Positions 1 through 4,867 of a stretch of DNA of 5,902 bases are shown here, in pieces. Both the position numbers and the translations under genes were made by a program. Position 1 is the stretch's first letter; the number at the start of each line of letters is the position of its first letter. The notes beneath the pieces are model-generated. The model was given only the letters and a program-made list of their open reading frames with translations, was not told the DNA's origin and did not search any database. The stretch covers positions 1 through 5,902 of the forward strand of contig JAUHXN010000191.1 in assembly GCA_030426865.1 (NCBI GenBank), written 5' to 3'. Source of the stretch: a bacterium (GTDB lineage: Bacteria; Bacteroidota; Ignavibacteria; Kapaibacteriales; UBA2268).

Positions 1-318
1 GAACTGGAACCACAAGTAATCTGTTATGATTAGATTATCGAGTGCGTTTCTGTATCTACCGAACTGCTCTTTGTAAGATTTGGAGTTAAGATCTTTGGCT
101 ATGTCCTTCGCCTCTATGTACCCTATAGGTATTTTACCTTTGGTGATCACATAGTCTGGGTTACCGCAATCGGTTACGTTAGCTGGCTCGTTAGTAATCT
201 CTACGGTAGTTACCATAGCACGTAGTAGAACTTCTAAATCAGAGCGATATGTATGTTCACGAGAAATACCAGAAGCGAATCTCCTCGCAACAGAGTCAAT
301 GTATTGTTGTAAAGTCAT
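1..318 (-). CDS. Type ISP/IIG restriction-modification enzyme, N-terminal fragment (cut by window edge)
   Basis: The frame is open from an ATG at 318-316 to base 1, giving 106 residues with no stop, so the C-terminal part lies to the left of the window. It begins MTLQQYIDSVARRF. At residues 54-71 there is a PD-(D/E)XK nuclease signature: PD at 54-55, then IGYIEAK with E69 and K71. The stretch EITNEPANVTDCGNPDYVI and the later KEQFGRYRNALDNLI (about 83-97) resemble the N-terminus of large single-chain restriction-modification enzymes of the type ISP (LlaGI-like) or type IIG class, often annotated as N-6 DNA methylase. In that family a Mrr-like nuclease is followed by helicase and/or methyltransferase and target-recognition domains; none of these can be seen here. 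The family call is from memory of this conserved N-terminus. The nuclease motif is seen directly. Whether the full gene is intact is unknown. Confidence 0.8.
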   Translation of the reverse strand, partial: MTLQQYIDSVARRFASGISREHTYRSDLEVLLRAMVTTVEITNEPANVTDCGNPDYVITKGKIPIGYIEAKDIAKDLNSKSYKEQFGRYRNALDNLIITDYLWFQF

Positions 319-363
319 AGGTATAGAATTTCATTTTATTAGTTTCCTGTAACGCTAATATAA

Positions 364-393
364 GGAAACTAGCTGGAATTACTATACTCCAAA
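364..393 (-). promoter_or_regulatory. Weak candidate promoter for the restriction-modification gene
   Basis: On the minus strand TTTG (393-390) is followed 18 bases later by TAGTTTCC (371-364). This resembles the Bacteroidota promoter pair TTTG / TAnnTTTG, with two mismatches in the -7 box. It would start a transcript roughly 40 bases before the ATG at 318. The match is imperfect and the spacing slightly short, so this is only a candidate. Confidence 0.25.
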
Positions 394-406
394 TTGGGTA
401 TTTTGT

Positions 407-415
407 GGGGGGGGG
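407..415. repeat. Nine-G homopolymer run upstream of the restriction-modification gene
   Basis: Nine consecutive G bases on the plus strand (poly-C on the coding strand of the restriction gene) stand in otherwise AT-rich sequence. The run lies about 90 bases upstream of the ATG at 318 and about 14 bases upstream of the candidate -33 box. Such tracts slip during replication and can switch nearby promoters, but they are also a common sequencing or assembly error site. Confidence 0.8.
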
Positions 416-450
416 AAGAGGTTTTTCATTATAGTTTCTTTGATTGATTT

Positions 451-491
451 GATAAATTTAAAAATATTATCCGAACATATTACTAAAATCG
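451..491 (+). repeat. Direct repeat, left copy (41 bp, partner at 703-743)
   Basis: This 41-base stretch matches 703-743 without gaps at 37 positions. The last 23 bases (469-491, containing CCGAACATATTACTAAAATC) are identical to 721-743. Weaker similarity extends about 10 bases further left. The two copies bracket the hairpin-rich element in between. It contains no gene. It could come from a local duplication or be a shared end sequence of a mobile repeat. Confidence 0.85.
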
Positions 492-538
492 CAATTACTT
501 TTCATTTACATAAACCTTAGTTTAAATCCACGTACTGT

Positions 539-587
539 GCTCCTCTTAGAGGAGCTGGATTGAGCTTGCGAGAGACTCAAGGAGGAT
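539..587 (-). repeat. REP/MITE-like hairpin module A1 (inverted relative to A2)
   Basis: The module contains a perfect 7-bp hairpin GCTCCTC (539-545), loop TTA, GAGGAGC (549-555), followed by a second stem TTGAG (560-564) with CTCAA (576-580). Read on the minus strand, its ATCC... CTCGC... TCCAGCT ... TAAGAGGAG order parallels the distal hairpin of the repeat at 3383-3454, so it appears to be an inverted, diverged copy of that unit. It is GC-rich compared with its flanks and has no coding potential. The REP-like label is inferred from structure and from the related copies in this window. Confidence 0.55.
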
Positions 588-610
588 AAATAACAACACT
601 TGTCTTCGTT

Positions 611-664
611 TGTCCACCTCCGTCTAACACCTTCGGCGTTAGCCACCTCCGCCAGCGGAGGACA
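611..664 (+). repeat. REP/MITE-like hairpin module A2
   Basis: Two hairpins stand in a row. The first pairs CTAAC (624-628) with GTTAG (638-642) around CCTTCGG; on the minus strand it is a complete stem with a G-T wobble and a GAA loop. The second pairs CCTCCG (646-651) with CGGAGG (656-661) around loop CCAG. The 9-mer CCACCTCCG occurs twice (614-622, 643-651), and TGTCC at 611-615 is complementary to GGACA at 660-664, so a larger outer fold is also possible. Bases 621-647 match 3388-3414 at 24 of 27 positions, which defines a repeat family with two copies here. Confidence 0.65.
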
Positions 665-702
665 GTCAAGTAAAATCACCCAATACTTTACATGAATTTT
701 TA

Positions 703-743
703 GATAAATTTAACATTTTAATCCGAACATATTACTAAAATCG
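703..743 (+). repeat. Direct repeat, right copy (41 bp, partner at 451-491)
   Basis: This is the second copy of the 41-base direct repeat, identical to the first over its final 23 bases. It ends just upstream of the promoter of the DUF3098-era operon. Recombination between the copies would delete 252 bp including both hairpin modules while leaving the operon promoter in place. Confidence 0.85.
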
Positions 744-765
744 TCCGTAATTGTATTATATTTAT

Positions 766-773
766 TAAATTTG
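766..773 (+). promoter_or_regulatory. Bacteroidota-type -7 promoter box of the DUF3098-era operon
   Basis: TAAATTTG is a perfect match to the Bacteroidota -7 consensus TAnnTTTG. It lies 28 bases before the ATG at 802, which implies a short leader of about 20 bases. No convincing TTTG -33 box is seen at the usual 19-21 base distance, so the assignment rests on the -7 box and its position. Confidence 0.45.
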
Positions 774-801
774 TGTCAAATAATAAAGTTAAGTGAAGAA
801 A

Positions 802-1083
802 ATGGCAAAGAAAACAGTTTCAAAAAGACAAAATAAAGTGATTTGGGATTTCCCATTCACTAAGAAAAATTTCTTAATTGCAGGTGTAGGATTAGCTACT
901 ATAGTAGTTGGCTATTTGCTTATGGCGACAGGATTAGGCGGTGACCACGCTGCTGTAGATGGTGCTTGGAATAATCCTATGGCTATCACAATCGCTCCTT
1001 TGCTACTAGTGATTGGCTATTGTGCTATTATACCTTACGCAATACTAAAATACTTCCCTCACAGCGACAATAACAATGAGTAA
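802..1083 (+). CDS. DUF3098 family small inner-membrane protein
   Basis: The product is 93 residues, starting MAKKTVSKRQ. A basic N-terminus (about 1-24) is followed by two hydrophobic helices, about 25-43 (FLIAGVGLATIVVGYLLM) and about 62-86 (AITIAPLLLVIGYCAIIPY), joined by a polar loop with a GLGGD turn. This layout, with a conserved P-x-x-x-x-I-G-Y in helix 2, matches the DUF3098 family of Bacteroidota, whose function is not known. The basic tail is predicted to face the cytoplasm. I chose the ATG at 802; an in-frame GTG at 793 directly follows a stop and would add three residues, but ATG is the more usual start. The 3' end overlaps era by 8 bases, so the two are probably co-transcribed and translationally coupled. 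From memory, in many Bacteroidota this family sits near cell-division or undecaprenyl-phosphate genes (ftsX, uppP), so a place next to era is a variation. Confidence 0.8.
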   Translation: MAKKTVSKRQNKVIWDFPFTKKNFLIAGVGLATIVVGYLLMATGLGGDHAAVDGAWNNPMAITIAPLLLVIGYCAIIPYAILKYFPHSDNNNE

Positions 1084-1975
1084 TCAAACTCAGAAAGCTG
1101 GATTCGTAGCTATCGTAGGTATGCCTAATTCGGGCAAATCGACACTTATGAACGCTATAATGGGCGAAAAGCTATCGATAGTAACAGCAAAGCCGCAAAC
1201 GACTAGGAAGAACGTTTCTGCGATACTTTCGAAAGAAGATTCGCAGATTATATTCCTTGATACTCCGGGTATATTGCGCCCTAGGTACGAGATGCAACGC
1301 TCTATGATGAGGTTTCTTTTCGAATCGCTAGATGCCGCAGATGTTATCAGTGTTATCTGGAATCTAGAAAAAGATGGTGACAATACAGATTTGCTTGCTA
1401 CGAAATTCGAATTCCTAAAGAATTACAATGTTCCCAAAGTACTTATCTTGAATAAAATTGATACTTACAAAGATGCTAAAGGTGTACTACCAGTAATCGC
1501 AAAGTTCCAAGAATTAGGTGTTTTTGATGATATTATACCTATTTCGGCACTCAAAGCAGCTAACACTGACGCACTTATAAAAATATTTGAAAATCATCTA
1601 CCCGAATCTGAATTCTACTATCCAACGGATATTATCAGTACTCTCAACGAGCGATTTTTCGTTAGTGAGCTAATCCGTGAGAAAATTTTCGAACAGCTAA
1701 AAGAAGAGCTACCCTACTCCACAGAAGTAACTATCACTCAATTCAAAGAGAGAGAAGCCGGTAAATGGTTCATCTCAGCAGATATAATAATAGAAAAAGA
1801 TAGCCAAAAAGGGATAATGATAGGCAAGGGTGGTACTATGCTAAAACGCATTGGCGCTATGGCCAGAAAGGATATAGAAGCTCATCTGCAAATGCCGGTG
1901 TTCCTCGAGCTATTCGTGAAGGTTAGAGATAATTGGCGCGAAAAACCGAATATGCTCCGTTCGCTTGGGTACTAG
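1076..1975 (+). CDS. era: GTPase Era (30S ribosome assembly)
   Basis: Era is an essential GTPase that binds 16S rRNA near its 3' end and helps mature the 30S subunit. This copy is 299 residues, the usual length. All GTPase motifs are present: G1 GMPNSGKST (15-23), G2 threonines in PQTTR (40-44), G3 DTPG (62-65), G4 NKID (126-129) and G5 SAL (157-159). The C-terminal KH domain carries DSQKGIMIGKGG (242-253) with the GKGG RNA-binding loop, followed by FLELFVKVRDNWR and the typical C-terminal LGY. The start ATG lies inside the end of the DUF3098 gene (8-bp overlap, different frame), with no Shine-Dalgarno sequence, so translation probably depends on coupling. Nothing is truncated or missing. Identification is secure. 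Confidence 0.98.
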   Translation: MSNQTQKAGFVAIVGMPNSGKSTLMNAIMGEKLSIVTAKPQTTRKNVSAILSKEDSQIIFLDTPGILRPRYEMQRSMMRFLFESLDAADVISVIWNLEKDGDNTDLLATKFEFLKNYNVPKVLILNKIDTYKDAKGVLPVIAKFQELGVFDDIIPISALKAANTDALIKIFENHLPESEFYYPTDIISTLNERFFVSELIREKIFEQLKEELPYSTEVTITQFKEREAGKWFISADIIIEKDSQKGIMIGKGGTMLKRIGAMARKDIEAHLQMPVFLELFVKVRDNWREKPNMLRSLGY

Positions 1976-2004
1976 TTCAACTCTGTGAACTATTACTTCT
2001 TTTT
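1973..2004 (+). terminator. Hairpin over the converging stop codons; probable era terminator
   Basis: TAGTTCA (1973-1979) pairs perfectly with TGAACTA (1986-1992) around a 6-base loop, and a T-rich tract (TTCTTTTT, 1997-2004) follows. The stem contains the era stop codon TAG and also the complement of the stop codon (1977-1979) of the minus-strand gene. A T-tract follows only on the plus side, so it fits termination of era better than of the opposing gene. The 7-bp AT-rich stem and the short distance to the T-tract make it a modest terminator. Confidence 0.4.
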
Positions 2005-2174
2005 AATTCCTCTTTTTTATCTTCTCTTTTGAAAATATAGAAATAATAAACGGTTTGAACAGCTAGTATTACAGCTATCTGCCATATACTCCACTCAGCA
2101 ACGTAGTATAGCAATAGAATCCCGGGAATAGAGACGAGCGTCATGAAGAGTAGTGATTTTCTATTCGGGTTCAT
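1977..2174 (-). CDS. Small two-helix membrane protein, 65 aa, unknown function
   Basis: I do not recognise this family. The product begins MNPNRKSLL and has two hydrophobic segments, about 8-26 and 30-48, separated by a short AEWSIW turn. It ends in a highly charged tail rich in K, E and R (about 49-60). Both ends are probably cytoplasmic, forming a hairpin in the inner membrane. The start lies 4 bases after the stop codon of the thioredoxin-like gene, so it is almost certainly in the same transcript. The stop codon is 1 bp from the end of era on the other strand. The layout resembles the 63-residue protein at 3464-3655 (M-x-P-x-x-K start, two helices, charged tail), but residue identity is weak. 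It is a likely real gene because of tight packing and coherent membrane topology; it could assist or anchor its operon partner, which is inference. Confidence 0.65.
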   Translation of the reverse strand: MNPNRKSLLFMTLVSIPGILLLYYVAEWSIWQIAVILAVQTVYYFYIFKREDKKEELKRSNSSQS

Positions 2175-2178
2175 CTTA

Positions 2179-3324
2179 TTAATCCTTTAATCCAAATTTT
2201 TCTCTAATAAAGTTCGGTAAATCGAATGGTGAAATCCAATTCCAATTGACTATTTTTTTATCTTTGATAAAGTATAATGATGGCACACTGTTAATATTCA
2301 ACCGTTCGCCTAATGGATTAGTATTAACCCCTTTAAGATATACAATATCTTTTGTATTATACTGTTTGTAGATTTTGTTCATATCTGTGATATGGTTTTC
2401 AACGGCGAAAAGCTGCATTTCAAAATTATCTATTTTTTGGCTTATTTCTAATGCTTTTATTATAGAATCCTTGTATTCTATACAAGGTCCGCACCAACTA
2501 GCAGTAACATATACAAGCTTATATTCGGTATCTAACATTGCACTATCCAAAAGTGATATTTCTATATCACTTTTACCTGACAACACTTCAAGATTCTTGA
2601 GATTATCTTTGAACATCCGCTTCCCATTCTCTGTGATTATTGAGGGGGATATTAGTTCATAATAACTCTTTAATATTTCAAATTCAGCTGATTTATGATT
2701 TATGTCTTCTAGTATAAAAAGTAGTATTTGTTCTTTGAATAAAGGATTATCGAATTCAGTTGTTATAAGTTTGATAAAGTCTTTGTATGGTCTATTGATG
2801 CCATCACGTTCAACTTGGGTTACGAACAAAGCATCTACTAAACTGGTAGTTCTATCGTAGTATTTCGCGTATTGCTTTAGGACATTTTCGAAATAGTCAT
2901 TCGATTTTTCTGTGCTATTTCCTTGGTGAAGTTCACTAATCTCAGTTCTTTTCTTACGGTTTTCCAAAGTAGATAAATCTATTTTCCTACTAATTTCAAT
3001 CACTCTATATTGATGATTATTTTCTTGAATTTCAATTGTTAAACTGTCGTTGGGAATAACGATTATTTCATCTGTCATATTAGTGGAAGGAAAGTAGAAA
3101 GTAAGGATTTGAGGTTCATCTATCTCAAATTCGAATACCATATCTTTATCAATAAATTCATTAAATAGAGTATCGCCATAATTCTTGAAATAGCTAGGTG
3201 GGTTATCTTTTAGAATTATTAATCTGTCATTGTAATCTGTTTGAAAACTTAGTTCAATTACAGTTGCGTTTGCAATTACAACAAAGAATGAAAATAATAT
3301 GGATAGTTTAGTTAACATATTCAT
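2179..3324 (-). CDS. Secreted thioredoxin-fold protein, TlpA-like thiol-disulfide oxidoreductase
   Basis: The protein has 381 residues. Residues 1-20 form a signal peptide: K6, a hydrophobic core (LSILFSFFVVIA) and a likely signal peptidase I site after ANA (18-20); there is no lipobox cysteine, so it should be soluble in the periplasm. Residues 21 to about 115 look beta-rich, with a PNDSLTIEI stretch (91-99) like the PGDS motif in N-terminal domains of Bacteroidota TlpA proteins. Residues about 115-250 are helical and unassigned. The C-terminal thioredoxin fold (about 262-381) has the active site WCGPC (277-281) after VYVTAS, and the cis-proline in NSVPSLYFI (P348). Such proteins reduce or isomerise disulfides outside the cytoplasm; the substrate is unknown. 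A second in-frame ATG at codon 3 is possible. Two TTCTATTA repeats (3343-3350, 3353-3360) precede the gene, and I see no clear promoter box. The next gene starts 4 bases after the stop. Confidence 0.88.
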   Translation of the reverse strand: MNMLTKLSILFSFFVVIANATVIELSFQTDYNDRLIILKDNPPSYFKNYGDTLFNEFIDKDMVFEFEIDEPQILTFYFPSTNMTDEIIVIPNDSLTIEIQENNHQYRVIEISRKIDLSTLENRKKRTEISELHQGNSTEKSNDYFENVLKQYAKYYDRTTSLVDALFVTQVERDGINRPYKDFIKLITTEFDNPLFKEQILLFILEDINHKSAEFEILKSYYELISPSIITENGKRMFKDNLKNLEVLSGKSDIEISLLDSAMLDTEYKLVYVTASWCGPCIEYKDSIIKALEISQKIDNFEMQLFAVENHITDMNKIYKQYNTKDIVYLKGVNTNPLGERLNINSVPSLYFIKDKKIVNWNWISPFDLPNFIREKFGLKD

Positions 3325-3382
3325 CTGACTCTATTTACTCACTTCTATTAGATTCTATTAAAACTTTATTAATGCATTTAAA

Positions 3383-3454
3383 CACCCCGTCTCACACCTT
3401 CGGCGTGATCCACCCCTCTTTTATCGCTTTCACTTCGCTCCAGCTAAAGAGGGG
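3383..3454 (+). repeat. REP/MITE-like hairpin element B (related to module A2)
   Basis: The left part pairs TCAC (3392-3395) with GTGA (3405-3408) around CCTTCGG. The right part pairs CCCCTCTTT (3413-3421) perfectly with AAAGAGGGG (3446-3454) around a 24-base loop. Bases 3388-3414 match 621-647 at 24 of 27 positions. One of the three differences is paired with another: A626-T640 becomes C3393-G3407, keeping the stem. The element fills most of the gap between two minus-strand genes. Its 9-bp stem starts about 9 bases after the stop of the 63-residue gene, so it may also end or protect that transcript, although no U-tract follows on the minus strand. Confidence 0.7.
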
Positions 3455-3463
3455 AATTTTAAG

Positions 3464-3655
3464 CTATTTTTTCTCATCTTCTCCTTCTGCTAATATTTTT
3501 TCTTTACGTTGGTAAGAACGAAATAGCATATACATATAGAGCAAAGTAACACCAAGAGCATAGTACCAATCAAGGTTAACGAAGTAAAGAAAGAAGAAAA
3601 AGCAACCTACTCCCATCAATACGAACATCGCTATATTCTTAATTTTCGGATCCAT
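3464..3655 (-). CDS. Small two-helix membrane protein, 63 aa, unknown function
   Basis: I do not recognise this family. It begins MDPKIKNIAMF, has two hydrophobic segments (about 8-26, rich in phenylalanine, and about 30-46, rich in tyrosine and leucine), and ends in a charged tail (QRKEKILAEGEDEKK). The topology is probably a hairpin in the inner membrane with both ends in the cytoplasm. Its ATG (3655-3653) directly follows the stop codon of the HD-domain gene with no spacer, giving TAAATG, so translation should be coupled by terminating ribosomes. It closes the dtxR-HD operon and is followed by a hairpin repeat. Size and layout recall the 65-residue protein at 1977-2174, which also follows a larger gene closely. 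The coupling supports a functional link with the HD protein, such as membrane anchoring, but this is inference. Confidence 0.68.
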   Translation of the reverse strand: MDPKIKNIAMFVLMGVGCFFFFLYFVNLDWYYALGVTLLYMYMLFRSYQRKEKILAEGEDEKK

Positions 3656-4846
3656 TTACCTCTCCAAATACTCATCAAACAGCTGGTACACAGGTACGCC
3701 CGCTATAGTCTTATCCGCATACTTACGGGTTATTCCTCTAGCTGCTTCTTCTAACTCTTTTGAGCGAATACCATAGTCGATGGAGTTTCGCGCTTCTAGA
3801 AATGCCGCGAAATCATCAGCCACTTTGAGCAATGTACCATCGTAAGGATTATATTCGTTGTTATTATATTTTTGGTTTATCTCGTCTTGCTCTACGATCT
3901 CGCCATTATTTATCTTAGCACAGAACTCGTCACGGGTGAAGAACTTCATTTCATCAATCCATTGAGTTTCTAGTTGTGGGAATATCTCTTGGTCAGCTAG
4001 CATTTCTTCTATACGCTTTATCTCTTCTTGCATCCCAGGTACGGACCGTTTAACAGGTTTTATAATATCTCTGGTTACTACTTCTGGTAAATCGTGGAAT
4101 ATACCACCCCAGAAATTGTTGTATATGCGTTTGTCAGCCACATTAGGTATTGCCTTAGTCAAGAAGTAAGAAAGACAAGCCACGAGCATTGTATGCCCTA
4201 ATACGGAGGTATTAGGTATGCGTGGCAGATGTCCCCAACGAACTTGATAGCGAAGTTCGCCCGTTAACTCAACAAAATTCTTAATTTTTTGTTTGTTGAG
4301 TATATTCTGAATACCAACCAAATCACTATATTTTTCTATTTCGTTGACTAATTCTTTGTGGATATGATCTATTTTATAGCCCTCAGGATTCGCATTGCGG
4401 ACTATCAGGAACTCATAGTAAGTCGAATATATGTGCGCAGCATCGAGTATTTTCTGGCTATATGGATGAATATAATCATCTTCAGTCATATACGATTTGA
4501 ACTCTTCTTTTATCTCATCATTACTAAACTTACCTTCAACCTCTTTGTAAATCATAAAATTCAGCTTTTTAACCAAAGTCTTATTCTTACTAATCTCTTT
4601 GAAGACAGGTGATTGTATATCACTAATTACATTACGCCTAATAAGCTCGAATATACCGCCTTTGATTATATCGTTCCAAACGAACTCTTTACCTGCTTCT
4701 TCTTCGTACTTAGCAAAGCAGTAAGCAATCATCATCTTGTGCGAATGCTTATCTATCTGGATTAGGTCTATTGGTCTTAATTTATCATTCCATCTTACAA
4801 TCGAGAATCCTTTGAAAAGTAAGTCTATTAGAGATTTTTTTATCAT
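3656..4846 (-). CDS. HD-domain phosphohydrolase with two YfbR-like units, first one degenerate
   Basis: The product is 396 residues, about twice the length of YfbR-type 5'-deoxynucleotidases (COG1896), which remove phosphate from dNMPs using a divalent metal. The second half is an intact HD unit: VRW (202-204), GHTMLVA with H218, GGIFHDLPEVVTRDIIKPVK with H251 and D252, and KVADD (341-345). This parallels E. coli YfbR RW, H33, H68-D69 and D137. The first half repeats the pattern: VRW (17-19), SHKMMIA with H36, then GGIFELIRRNVISDIQSPV (63-81), which aligns gap-free with 247-265. There the catalytic HD is replaced by E67-L68, and the late aspartate is replaced near H138. So one catalytic and one pseudo-enzyme domain sit in tandem. 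No signal peptide or membrane segment is seen, so it should be cytoplasmic. It follows the repressor gene by 21 bp and abuts the next gene. Substrate is inferred; other nucleotides are possible. Confidence 0.85.
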   Translation of the reverse strand: MIKKSLIDLLFKGFSIVRWNDKLRPIDLIQIDKHSHKMMIAYCFAKYEEEAGKEFVWNDIIKGGIFELIRRNVISDIQSPVFKEISKNKTLVKKLNFMIYKEVEGKFSNDEIKEEFKSYMTEDDYIHPYSQKILDAAHIYSTYYEFLIVRNANPEGYKIDHIHKELVNEIEKYSDLVGIQNILNKQKIKNFVELTGELRYQVRWGHLPRIPNTSVLGHTMLVACLSYFLTKAIPNVADKRIYNNFWGGIFHDLPEVVTRDIIKPVKRSVPGMQEEIKRIEEMLADQEIFPQLETQWIDEMKFFTRDEFCAKINNGEIVEQDEINQKYNNNEYNPYDGTLLKVADDFAAFLEARNSIDYGIRSKELEEAARGITRKYADKTIAGVPVYQLFDEYLER

Positions 4847-4867
4847 TTTCTATCTTAGTTATTGATT

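Noticed and set aside
492..702. Possible CRISPR array or small gene in the gap before the DUF3098 gene
   Set aside because: There are only two direct repeats, 252 bp apart, with hairpin modules rather than regular spacers between them, and no supported reading frame.
793..801. GTG start adding three residues to the DUF3098 protein
   Set aside because: It directly follows an in-frame stop and gives no family-typical residues; the ATG at 802 is the better start.
1090..1383. Open frame antisense to era
   Set aside because: It lies wholly inside a confidently identified gene and its protein shows no recognisable features.
2375..2662. Open frame antisense to the thioredoxin-like gene
   Set aside because: It is a shadow of a real coding frame with a thioredoxin active site on the other strand.
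4358..4612. Open frame antisense to the HD gene
   Set aside because: It is inside the HD-domain coding region and has no supporting signal.
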